Part shown: positions 17,769 through 25,890 of the stretch, in pieces | How the letters are laid out: each line of letters begins with the position of its first letter | Position numbering within the stretch: the first letter of the stretch is position 1 | Assembly: GCA_009993955.1 (NCBI GenBank) | Contig: JAACSL010000016.1 | Location: 37,823 to 101,822, forward strand | DNA: 64,000 bases | Source: Paraglaciecola sp. | GTDB taxonomy: Bacteria > Pseudomonadota > Gammaproteobacteria > Enterobacterales > Alteromonadaceae | Direction: 5' to 3' | Notes under the pieces: generated by a model | Seen by the model: only the letters and a program-made list of their open reading frames with translations | What the model was told of the DNA's origin: nothing | Database searches by the model: none | Position numbers and translations under genes: made by a program

Positions 17769-17823
17769 TTTTATTCTCGCAATGCACTGTATGTGGACAA
17801 CAGGGTGTGTCCAGAATGGTTCT

Positions 17824-17849
17824 TGAGGCATGACATTTTGAATGCCTCA
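17824..17849. repeat. Perfect inverted repeat in the anbu leader
   Basis: TGAGGCAT and ATGCCTCA face each other across 10 bases. The repeat is about 57 bases upstream of the Anbu TTG start, within the divergent control region. It could be an operator for a dimeric regulator or a leader hairpin. I do not recognise the site. Confidence 0.6.
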
Positions 17850-17879
17850 GCAGAGAAACACAATTTATTTGTGGTAAAT

Positions 17880-17912
17880 ACGCCTTTATATGTAAGGCGT
17901 TATTTGTATACT
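17880..17912 (+). promoter_or_regulatory. Candidate promoter/operator for the ATP-grasp operon
   Basis: A perfect inverted repeat, ACGCCTT and AAGGCGT across 7 bases, occupies 17880-17900. A good -10 hexamer, TATACT, follows at 17907-17912, so the repeat covers the expected -35 position, where only weak hexamers are seen. This is the layout of a repressed or activator-dependent promoter. Transcription would begin about 25 bases before the ATG at 17943, which has an AAGGAG ribosome site. Confidence 0.5.
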
Positions 17913-17942
17913 GGATGTCCAAATAACAAGTAAGGAGTAGCT

Positions 17943-19397
17943 ATGACGATACGTTGGGGCAGTTACAAAGTAGGACATTTGCATGACGAGTTAGTGCGAG
18001 TAGCCGGCAAGCCACGAGACTATGCGCAAGTACTCTGCGATTATTTACGCAATTTAAGTGATGCAGAATTGGTTGAATATAAAGCCGCCGCCGAATCTGC
18101 TATCCATGTTATGGGGATCACGTTTCGCGTTTATCACGACAAAGAAGGATCCATTGATCGTGCCTGGCCGTTCGACATCATTCCGCGCCTCATTGACAAA
18201 AAAGAGTGGCAAACCATTGAAGTCGGCCTTAAACAACGGGTAAAAGCCCTGAATCTCTTTATTGATGATCTGTATAACGAACAAAAAATTGTCAAAGACG
18301 GTGTTTTCCCTGCTGACTTACTAAAAAAATCCGAAAATTTCTTGCATGAATGTAAAGGGTTTAGCCCGCCACTGGGCATTTGGGCACACATCTGTGGCTC
18401 AGACTTAGTGCGTGATAACAAAGGCACGGTCTATGTTTTAGAAGACAACCTGCGCGTGCCTTCTGGGGTGTCTTACATGCTTGAAAATCGCCAAGTGATG
18501 AAGCGGGTCTTCCCAGAAATGTTTGAACAGTACAACATTATGCCGGTAGACAATTACCCATCCGATTTGTACGACATGTTAGCTGCCATGTCACCGCGTG
18601 ACATTGCCGAACCCGAAATTGTGGTCCTCACCCCGGGGATCTACAACTCCGCCTACTTTGAACATGCCTATTTAGCCCAGCAAATGGGGGCTGAATTGGT
18701 AGTGGGTAGCGATTTAGTGGTGGGTGACGATGACTGTGTTTACATGCGTACCATCAATGGTTTGTCGCGGGTAGATGTGGTGTATCGACGCATTGATGAT
18801 TGGTTTCTCGACCCTGAAGTATTTAATCCAGAATCTACTTTGGGTGTGCCGGGCATTATGCGTGCTTGGAAAGCCGGTAATGTGGCGCTGGCTAATGCGC
18901 CAGGCTCAGGGGTGGCCGACGACAAAGTGGTATATGCCTTCGTGCCAGACATCATCAAATATTATTTAGGTGAAGAGGCTATTCTGGCAAATGTACCCAC
19001 CTATAAGTGTGTTAATCCGGATGAACGCGCCTATGTGCTAGAAAACATCGCGTCTATGGTGGTTAAGCCTGCCAATGAAAGTGGTGGTTACGGCATGTTG
19101 ATTGGGCCGCATTCTTCTGCCAAAGAGCATGAAAAATTCCGTAAGCTTATTATCAAAGATCCACGTAACTATGTAGCGCAGCCCATGTTAATTCTATCTA
19201 CAGCACCCACCATGGTGGACACCAAAGTAGAGCCGCGACATTTAGACTTACGCCCCTTTATTTTAAGTGGCAAAGATATCAAGGTGACCACCGGTGGATT
19301 GACCCGGGTTGCCATGGTGAAAGGGTCAACGGTGGTTAACTCTTCGCAAGGTGGTGGCAGCAAAGATACGTGGATCGTTGATATGGAGGGCATGTAA
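17943..19397 (+). CDS. Circularly permuted ATP-grasp protein (COG2308)
   Basis: A 484-residue protein of the circularly permuted ATP-grasp family. Recognisable blocks are GITFRVYHDKEGSIDRAWPF, VYVLEDNLRVPSGVSYMLEN, VDVVYRRIDDWFLDPEVF, VVKPANESGGYGMLIGP (the ATP-binding loop) and HLDLRPFIL near the end. The family is predicted to form amide or peptide bonds, but no substrate is established. The start has AAGGAG at 6 bases. It is the first gene of an operon with alpha-E (1-base spacer) and, further on, glutathionylspermidine synthetase, and is divergent from the Anbu gene. Confidence 0.93.
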   Translation: MTIRWGSYKVGHLHDELVRVAGKPRDYAQVLCDYLRNLSDAELVEYKAAAESAIHVMGITFRVYHDKEGSIDRAWPFDIIPRLIDKKEWQTIEVGLKQRVKALNLFIDDLYNEQKIVKDGVFPADLLKKSENFLHECKGFSPPLGIWAHICGSDLVRDNKGTVYVLEDNLRVPSGVSYMLENRQVMKRVFPEMFEQYNIMPVDNYPSDLYDMLAAMSPRDIAEPEIVVLTPGIYNSAYFEHAYLAQQMGAELVVGSDLVVGDDDCVYMRTINGLSRVDVVYRRIDDWFLDPEVFNPESTLGVPGIMRAWKAGNVALANAPGSGVADDKVVYAFVPDIIKYYLGEEAILANVPTYKCVNPDERAYVLENIASMVVKPANESGGYGMLIGPHSSAKEHEKFRKLIIKDPRNYVAQPMLILSTAPTMVDTKVEPRHLDLRPFILSGKDIKVTTGGLTRVAMVKGSTVVNSSQGGGSKDTWIVDMEGM

Positions 19398-19398
19398 T

Positions 19399-20328
19399 AT
19401 GTTGTCACGAGTAGCCAATAACTTATGTTGGATGGGACGTTATTTAGAACGTGCCGAGAATACAGCGCGCCTGATCAACGTGAACTCCAACTTACTCTTG
19501 GATTTACCCAAGAGTATTGTTTTGGGCTGGGAGCCCATCGTCGATATTCTGTCCTTTCGTGAGCTGTATTACGCCAAACATAAAGAGGCGACAGAACGCG
19601 GGGTTATTACCTTCATGGTGGCTGACAAAAATAACGCAGGCTCTATAGTCGGTTCATTAAGTGCCGCACGGGAAAATGCGCGCACTATTCGTGAAATTAT
19701 CCCCCGTGAAGCATGGGAACAAATTAATGAACTGTATTTATTTGCCATTGATAATTGCCAAAAAGCCGTTGCAAGGCGCAGTCGTTATGAGTTTTTAAGC
19801 AAAATTATCGAATCAAATCAGATGATTACAGGCATACTCGCGGGCACCATGACCCACGACGAAGGTTATGAGTTCTTGCGGGTTGGTCGTAATATTGAAC
19901 GCGCAGATATGACAACACGTATCATTGATGTGCGCTCCGCCTCCTTATTGCAAGAAACGGAAACTGAGCAGTCAGCTTTTGAAAATTTGCAGTGGATGAG
20001 CGTCTTAAAATCCTTAACCGCTTACCAAATGTATCGTCGAGAAATGCGTTTACGCATCAGAAGACCAGACGTTTTAAAGTTCTTGTTACTGGAAGATAGG
20101 TTTCCGCGCTCGTTGTTACATACCGTGCAACAAGCAGAGCAGTGTGTCAGAACCTTGCCTAATCATGAAGGCATCGTAGTGCACATCAAAGCGCTGGAAA
20201 GTAAGTTGTTGGCGGCGAACCCGCAAACGCTCATACAAGAAAAACTGCACGAGTTCATCGACGAAATGCAATTGGGCTTGATCAGTATATTTGATGCCAT
20301 AAACGCCACGTATTTCTATCATGAATAA
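19399..20328 (+). CDS. Alpha-E domain protein (COG2307)
   Basis: A 309-residue, mostly alpha-helical protein of the alpha-E family. The N-terminus MLSRVANNLCWMGRYLERAE and the internal copy-like FLRVGRNIERADMTTRIIDV are the family signatures. A GTG 48 bases upstream lies inside the ATP-grasp gene; the ATG at 19399, one base after that gene's TAA, is the proper start. Alpha-E proteins almost always accompany circularly permuted ATP-grasp proteins and may be a partner or a second catalytic subunit. The biochemical role is unknown. Confidence 0.92.
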   Translation: MLSRVANNLCWMGRYLERAENTARLINVNSNLLLDLPKSIVLGWEPIVDILSFRELYYAKHKEATERGVITFMVADKNNAGSIVGSLSAARENARTIREIIPREAWEQINELYLFAIDNCQKAVARRSRYEFLSKIIESNQMITGILAGTMTHDEGYEFLRVGRNIERADMTTRIIDVRSASLLQETETEQSAFENLQWMSVLKSLTAYQMYRREMRLRIRRPDVLKFLLLEDRFPRSLLHTVQQAEQCVRTLPNHEGIVVHIKALESKLLAANPQTLIQEKLHEFIDEMQLGLISIFDAINATYFYHE

Positions 20329-20359
20329 ATGTTCAACCATTGCTGAATGACGAGTCTTT

Positions 20360-22249
20360 GTGACTAATAAAACCGATACTAAAGCGACACCCTTTGGCAC
20401 CTTGCTGGGCATTGCACCCGGTGGGGTGCCTTCTTATTCCAGCGATTATGACAGCGCAGATGAACGTCAATATCCCAATCGTGCCGCCTATCGTAGTTAT
20501 TACGACGGCATTTACATGGGCTACAAGTGGCAGTGTGTAGAGTTTGCACGGCGTTGGTTGTACATCAATAAAGGTTATATTTTTAATGATGTGTCCATGG
20601 CCTATGAGATCTTCAATCTGCGCACAGTGCGAGAAGTAGCCACCAATCAGCTACTGCCTTTTCAAGCCTTTAAAAATGGTGCCCAGCGCCATCCTGAACC
20701 CGGATCGTTGTTGATTTGGGAAGAAGGCGGTGAGTTTAAACACACTGGGCATGTCGCCATTGTCACCGAAGTGACCGATAATTATGTGCGCATTGTTGAG
20801 CAAAACATGGACTTTGCCTTATGGCCACAAGGCTGCGACTATTCCCGAGAAATACGCGCCAAAGTCGGCAGTGAAAATGACTATTGGTTAGAGTGTTCTT
20901 TCAGTGATGCGACAATTTTGGGCTGGATGATTCAAACCCCAGATACGACCTTTAGTGAGATTATTGATCCTGATCCCGTTGAGTTATTTAATCTCAAGCC
21001 GGCGACGGCCCACACCTCATCCTATGTATATAAACCGTGGCTAAACATTGCCAATGCCGATGAAGCGGCGTATGTCGAGATGATGAAGGGGCACTGGTTA
21101 AGTTCGGTGCAAGATGATCATCTTAATTACTACATGATGTCCCAAACTGCCCAAGAAGCCTTGGAATCGGCAACAGACGAGTTACATGGTATGTTCATGC
21201 ACGCCACGGACTATGTGTTACAGCACGATCACCTCCTTGATCTGTTTGGTCTGCCCGCTTCAATTATTCCGCGTATTCGCCAATCTTGGGATAATCGCCT
21301 CAATCAATTGATCACCAGTCGTTTTGACTTTGCCATGTCGGAACGCGGCATCAAAGTCTACGAGTACAACTGCGATTCTGCCTCGTGTTACATGGAAACG
21401 GGCAAAGTACAGGGTAAATGGGCCAAGCATTTAGGCATCAAACACGGTGACGATGCCGGCGAACAATTGTTTAATGAATTGGTGAAAGCCTGGCGTGAAT
21501 CAGAGGTAGACGGTCTGGTGCATGTGCTGCAAGACAACGATGCAGAAGAAGATTACCACGCCCTGTTTATGTTATCGGCCATTGAAGCGGCGGGTCATCA
21601 AGGGCAACGTGTGGTGGGCTTGGCCTCGTTAAGTTGGAATGCAGAGGGCGATATTGTTGATGAACACGGCAATAAAGTGCGCTGGGTATGGAAAACCTGG
21701 GCCTGGGAAACGGCCCTAGATCAATTGCGTATTGAGCAGGATGCCAGCAAAGAGATCCACGATAAAATTCGCGCCCCCGGCAGTATCCCCAGCTTAAGTG
21801 ACGTATTGTTGCGTAAAGAGATCATGGTATTTGAACCCTTATGGACCTTGATCCCAAGTAACAAAGCCATACTCCCGGTCTTATGGTCCTTGTTCCCCAA
21901 TCACCCCTTGTTGTTGAATACCAGTTTTGAGTTAAGTGACGACCTGCTGGCCAGTGGTTATGTGGTAAAACCTATCGTCGGGCGCTGTGGTTATAACATC
22001 CAATTAATTGACAAAAATCACCAAGTATTGGCCAACAAAGATGGTGCCTTTGCGGATCGCGCACAAATTTATCAACAGTTATTTGCCTTGCCCAAAGTAG
22101 GCCCCTACTTTGTGCAAGTGTGTACCTTTACGGCAGCGGGAAACTACGCAGGCAGCGGCGTGCGGGTAGACAAAAGTATGATTATCGGCAAAGACAGTGA
22201 CTGCATGGCACTGCGTATTGACGATGATTTATCATTTTTAGATGGGTAG
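20360..22249 (+). CDS. gss: Bifunctional glutathionylspermidine amidase/synthetase
   Basis: A 629-residue protein with an N-terminal CHAP amidase and a C-terminal ATP-grasp synthetase. With the GTG at 20360 as residue 1, the amidase triad falls at Cys59 (YKWQCVEFARRW), His131 (HTGHVAIVTE) and Glu147 (RIVEQN), the positions reported for E. coli Gss, which supports this start. The synthetase half ends with VVKPIVGRCGYNIQLI and FVQVCTFTAAGNYAGSGVRV. The enzyme makes and breaks the amide between glutathione and spermidine. It is 31 bases after alpha-E and 6 bases before an aminopeptidase gene, so it shares an operon with another predicted amidoligase system, which is unusual as far as I know. Confidence 0.94.
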   Translation: MTNKTDTKATPFGTLLGIAPGGVPSYSSDYDSADERQYPNRAAYRSYYDGIYMGYKWQCVEFARRWLYINKGYIFNDVSMAYEIFNLRTVREVATNQLLPFQAFKNGAQRHPEPGSLLIWEEGGEFKHTGHVAIVTEVTDNYVRIVEQNMDFALWPQGCDYSREIRAKVGSENDYWLECSFSDATILGWMIQTPDTTFSEIIDPDPVELFNLKPATAHTSSYVYKPWLNIANADEAAYVEMMKGHWLSSVQDDHLNYYMMSQTAQEALESATDELHGMFMHATDYVLQHDHLLDLFGLPASIIPRIRQSWDNRLNQLITSRFDFAMSERGIKVYEYNCDSASCYMETGKVQGKWAKHLGIKHGDDAGEQLFNELVKAWRESEVDGLVHVLQDNDAEEDYHALFMLSAIEAAGHQGQRVVGLASLSWNAEGDIVDEHGNKVRWVWKTWAWETALDQLRIEQDASKEIHDKIRAPGSIPSLSDVLLRKEIMVFEPLWTLIPSNKAILPVLWSLFPNHPLLLNTSFELSDDLLASGYVVKPIVGRCGYNIQLIDKNHQVLANKDGAFADRAQIYQQLFALPKVGPYFVQVCTFTAAGNYAGSGVRVDKSMIIGKDSDCMALRIDDDLSFLDG

Positions 22250-22255
22250 GCAAGC

Positions 22256-23347
22256 ATGATAAGTTCTGTAATACATCCCGCCACCCATGTTTCGTCGGGT
22301 CTACCAGAGTCATTTATTGAACTCCTGCGCACCTTGATCCGCAGCCCCAGTGTAGTGGGGGCTGAGCACTCATTTTTTCGAGTACTGCAACGAGAACTGG
22401 AAGAACGTGGCGCCAAAGTCACGTGGTACGAGGGTTTGCTGGTGGCGCAGGGCAGTAACCCTGATTCCTGCATGTTCTCTGCTCATATTGACCGTCATGG
22501 TCTAGTTTGCACCGGCCCCAACGAGTTTCAGTATGCCGCCTTTGTCGCCGGGGCACGTTCCGATTTATTGGGTAATTCAGTGAGTGAATCACTGATGCAA
22601 AAAATCGTGAATCGTTTTGATGCAGAAGAGGTATATGCCTTTGAGCCATGGTCTGGGGCTTATCGTGGGCGCGGCAAAATTACCGGTGCTTACATTTGTG
22701 AATTTCGCAATAACCTGATCTTTCAGGTAGAGGGCTTAGATCACTTAGTAGCAGGCACACCAGTGGCGTTTACCGATAAGCTGATCATGACCGATGAGGC
22801 CTTGGTTGGCCAATTAGATAATGTGCTAACCACGGCGGCACTGGTGCATTTGTTTGAACAAGGTTTTCAAGGCACAGCGTTTTTTACCGCACAAGAAGAG
22901 GCGGGTAAAAGTTGGCGCTATCTGCTGGAGTGGTTCCGCCGTTTTGGTGGCTCAACCAATCAATTGATCGTGGTCGATACCAGCCCCTATCCTGATTTAG
23001 TCACTGCCAAACAGCAACAATTGGTATTACGAAATAAAGACGCAAACGCCAGTTTTAATGCTGAGCTGAACAAACAGCTGGTGGATATATGTCAGCACTT
23101 AGGCTGTAGTTTTCAATTTAAAGATGAGTACGTCACTGAACAAAATCGTTTACATGAGCTACGTGGCGAACCGTTGTCGTCTTACGGTTCAACTGAAATG
23201 GGGCGGATTATTGCCGCTTCTAATGGTTTAGTAGATGGCACCACCTTACAAATACCCTCCAGTGGTTATCACACCATGTCAGAATCCGCTCCCCTTGAAT
23301 CGGTGCAAGCGTTTTTAGCCATACTTCAGCATCTCGCGGTGGATTGA
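22256..23347 (+). CDS. M42-type (glutamyl) aminopeptidase homologue
   Basis: A 363-residue M42/M20-clan metallopeptidase. Metal-site motifs are visible in order: FSAHIDRHG (His77, Asp79), QLDNVLTTAALVHL for the bridging Asp, AQEEAGKSW for the catalytic Glu pair, VVDTSPYPD and GYHTMSESAP for the last His. These enzymes are cytosolic aminopeptidases with two zinc or cobalt ions. The start is 6 bases after the gss stop and the gene runs into dld, so it is in the same operon. A role in trimming gamma-glutamyl or glutathione-derived conjugates is an inference from context only. Confidence 0.85.
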   Translation: MISSVIHPATHVSSGLPESFIELLRTLIRSPSVVGAEHSFFRVLQRELEERGAKVTWYEGLLVAQGSNPDSCMFSAHIDRHGLVCTGPNEFQYAAFVAGARSDLLGNSVSESLMQKIVNRFDAEEVYAFEPWSGAYRGRGKITGAYICEFRNNLIFQVEGLDHLVAGTPVAFTDKLIMTDEALVGQLDNVLTTAALVHLFEQGFQGTAFFTAQEEAGKSWRYLLEWFRRFGGSTNQLIVVDTSPYPDLVTAKQQQLVLRNKDANASFNAELNKQLVDICQHLGCSFQFKDEYVTEQNRLHELRGEPLSSYGSTEMGRIIAASNGLVDGTTLQIPSSGYHTMSESAPLESVQAFLAILQHLAVD

Positions 23348-23361
23348 CACCCTCAGATACT

Positions 23362-25059
23362 ATGACGCAACACATCCTCATCCCCAAGCTCGAGCAAGTG
23401 CTCGGCAAACAATATGTAATAAGTGATCCACGCCGCAACCGGCGCTATCGGCAGGGCTGGCGGAGTGGCAGCGGGCAAGCAGTGGCGGTGTTGTTGCCCC
23501 AAGATTTGCTGAGTTTCTATCGCTGTTTACAGGTGTGTGTGCAAGAGCGAGCCATCATTATCATTCAAGCTGCCAATACCGGTTTAACAGAAGGTTCAAC
23601 CCCCAGTGGTGCTGATTATGATCGGCCCGTGGTGGTGATCAATACCCTGGCCATGAATGCGCTGTATTTACTGAATCACGGCGAACAAGTGCTGAGTTTT
23701 CCCGGCACCACTTTGTTCAAATTAGAGCAACATCTCAAACCACTGCAGCGGGCGCCGCATTCGGTGATTGGCTCGTCATGTTTGGGGGCTTCGGTGGTAG
23801 GCGGTATCGCCAATAATTCTGGCGGCGCGTTAATCAAACGTGGCCCCGCCTATACCGAAATGGCCTTGTTTGCCCAAGTAAACGAGCAAGGGGAATTAGT
23901 GCTCGTTAACCATCTGGGCATTGATCTTGGTGATACACCCGAGGCCATGCTTGATAACTTAATGCAGGGACGTTTCCAACAAGATGGGCTGACTCATAGC
24001 GCTTTGTGTTCAGATCAAGAATATGAACAACGGGTGCGAGCAGTAGACGAAGATTCGCCAAGCCGCTACAACGCCGACCCTCGGCGTTTATTTGAAGCCA
24101 GTGGCTGTGCAGGCAAGCTTGCAGTGTTTGCGGTAAGGCTGGATACCTTTGCCATGAGCCAACAGGAACAGTGCTTTTATATTGGCACCAATGACATGGC
24201 GGTGCTGCAAACATTACGTCGCGACATCCTACAGACATTCAAGCATTTGCCGGAAGTGGGTGAATACTTACATAAGGACATGTTTGATATTGCTGCCGTT
24301 TATGGCAAAGACACCTTTTTAAGTGTGCAACTTCTTGGTACAGATCGACTACCTCGTTTATTTGCCCTAAAAAGTCGGGTAGATAGCTGGTGTAAACGAC
24401 TACCATTTATTGCAGATAATGCCAGCGATCGCTTGATGCAATGGCTAAGCAGGCCATTCAAACAGCATTTGCCTGCTCGCATGTTGGCGTTTCGGGCCAA
24501 GTATGATCATCACCTCATACTCAAAATGAGTGACGCAGGCATTGCCGAAGCGAGTGCCTATTTGCAGGCATTTTTTCAACAACATGCCGGTGACTATTTT
24601 GCATGTAGCAGCGAGGAGGGCAGTAAAGCCACCTTGCACCGCTTTGCCGCCGCCGGCGCAGCCATGCGCTATCACAGTTTGCATCAACAGCAACTTGGTG
24701 AGTTGTTATCTCTCGACATTGCTTTGCCGCGCAATGCGCAAGATTGGTTTGAAACCTTGCCGAGTGATATTAGTCAACACATTGATAAAGCCTTGTATTA
24801 TGGGCATTTTTTCTGCCATGTTTTTCATCAAGACTATATCCTGAAAAAAGGCAGCGATGCGAAGTACATCAAACAAAAGATGCTCACTTTGCTGGCGCAG
24901 CGCCAAGCCAAATACCCTGCCGAACATAATGTTGGCCACTTGTATGCCGCAGAACCCAATTTGCGTGAATTTTACCAAAAACTCGATCCCACCAATACCT
25001 TTAACCCTGGCATTGGTCAAAGCGATAAACACCGTCGCCAATGCGCCTGCCAGCGCTGA
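23362..25059 (+). CDS. dld: Quinone-dependent D-lactate dehydrogenase
   Basis: A FAD protein of about 565 residues matching E. coli Dld over its whole length. The FAD-binding region has QAANTGLTEGSTPSGADYDR and HSVIGSSCLGASVVGG. The membrane-binding and cap parts follow, with EEGSKATLHRFAAAGAAMRY and a C-terminal YPAEHNVGHLY. It oxidises D-lactate to pyruvate at the inner membrane and passes electrons to quinone. The annotated frame can start at a TTG overlapping the upstream stop, but the ATG at 23362 is preferred. In this operon it could deal with D-lactate from glutathione-dependent methylglyoxal removal, which would link it to gss; that is inference. Confidence 0.94.
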   Translation: MTQHILIPKLEQVLGKQYVISDPRRNRRYRQGWRSGSGQAVAVLLPQDLLSFYRCLQVCVQERAIIIIQAANTGLTEGSTPSGADYDRPVVVINTLAMNALYLLNHGEQVLSFPGTTLFKLEQHLKPLQRAPHSVIGSSCLGASVVGGIANNSGGALIKRGPAYTEMALFAQVNEQGELVLVNHLGIDLGDTPEAMLDNLMQGRFQQDGLTHSALCSDQEYEQRVRAVDEDSPSRYNADPRRLFEASGCAGKLAVFAVRLDTFAMSQQEQCFYIGTNDMAVLQTLRRDILQTFKHLPEVGEYLHKDMFDIAAVYGKDTFLSVQLLGTDRLPRLFALKSRVDSWCKRLPFIADNASDRLMQWLSRPFKQHLPARMLAFRAKYDHHLILKMSDAGIAEASAYLQAFFQQHAGDYFACSSEEGSKATLHRFAAAGAAMRYHSLHQQQLGELLSLDIALPRNAQDWFETLPSDISQHIDKALYYGHFFCHVFHQDYILKKGSDAKYIKQKMLTLLAQRQAKYPAEHNVGHLYAAEPNLREFYQKLDPTNTFNPGIGQSDKHRRQCACQR

Positions 25060-25128
25060 GGCGCCAAGCTCGCCATCAGTAAACATTACTTTTAAGCGCT
25101 TTTTGGCTGATCTTTTTTGCCGAGAGCA

Positions 25129-25156
25129 TTGGCGTTATAGGCGCACAAGGTATACT
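25129..25156 (+). promoter_or_regulatory. Candidate sigma-70 promoter for the DUF1080-GMC cassette
   Basis: TTGGCG and TATACT are separated by 16 bases, 36 bases before the DUF1080 ATG. The match to TTGACA/TATAAT is 4/6 and 5/6. It lies in the 132-base gap after dld, so the cassette can be transcribed on its own. Confidence 0.5.
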
Positions 25157-25191
25157 CAGGCAACAAAAAATTAACAAATCCAGGCCTTGTC

Positions 25192-25890
25192 ATGAAACTA
25201 GCTTTAACGACCTTGTTCCTAATGCTTTGCTCCTTGCTGAATTTGGCTTGTGCCGCCACCGATAACCAATTATCTGCGTCTGAGCGAGAACAGGGTTGGA
25301 CATTACTCTTTAATGGCCAAGACTTAAGTCAGTGGCGTAACTTCAAACACGATGCACTGCATTCTGGCTGGCAAATTAATGAGGGCGCCATGCATTTGTC
25401 AGCGGGGGGCGCAGGTGACATTCTCAGTCGTGCCAGCTATCGCGATTTTGAACTGCAACTGGAATGGAAAATCGCTGAGGGCGGCAACAGCGGCATTTTT
25501 ATTTTAGTGGACGAAAGCGGCCAATATATCTATTCCCACGCGCCAGAGGTCCAAATTCTCGACAATGCCAAACATAGTGACAACAAAATTGATTCCCATC
25601 GATCAGGCTCGTTATACGATATGGTGGCTGCACATCCATCTTCGTTCAAACCCGCCGGGCAATGGAATCAGGTGCGCATCAAGCTACAAGACGACTTGCT
25701 GCAAGTCTGGCAAAACCAGGTGTGTACCACCAGCATTGTGCTGGGTAGTAGCACATGGCAAAAATTAGTCGCCGCCAGTAAGTTTGCGACCTGGCCGGGC
25801 TTTGGCGAACAACGCAGTGGACACATTGGCTTGCAGGATCATGGTGACAAAGTGTGGTTTAAGAATATAAAAATCAGGGAGCTAAACTGA
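25192..25890 (+). CDS. DUF1080 (3-keto-glycoside hydrolase-like) exported protein
   Basis: A 232-residue protein with a signal peptide (MKLALTTLFLMLCSLLNLAC, cleavage near ACA). The mature part is a concanavalin-like DUF1080 domain: GWTLLFNGQDLSQWRN at the start, NSGIFILVD in the middle, SGSLYDMVA and a C-terminal GHIGLQDHGDKVWFKNIKIR. Members of this family have been shown to cleave 3-keto-glycosides. Its TGA overlaps the GMC ATG by one base (TGATG), so it is coupled to an oxidoreductase that could supply exactly such substrates. The Cys near the signal end does not form a good lipobox, so a soluble periplasmic location is more likely. Confidence 0.88.
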   Translation: MKLALTTLFLMLCSLLNLACAATDNQLSASEREQGWTLLFNGQDLSQWRNFKHDALHSGWQINEGAMHLSAGGAGDILSRASYRDFELQLEWKIAEGGNSGIFILVDESGQYIYSHAPEVQILDNAKHSDNKIDSHRSGSLYDMVAAHPSSFKPAGQWNQVRIKLQDDLLQVWQNQVCTTSIVLGSSTWQKLVAASKFATWPGFGEQRSGHIGLQDHGDKVWFKNIKIRELN

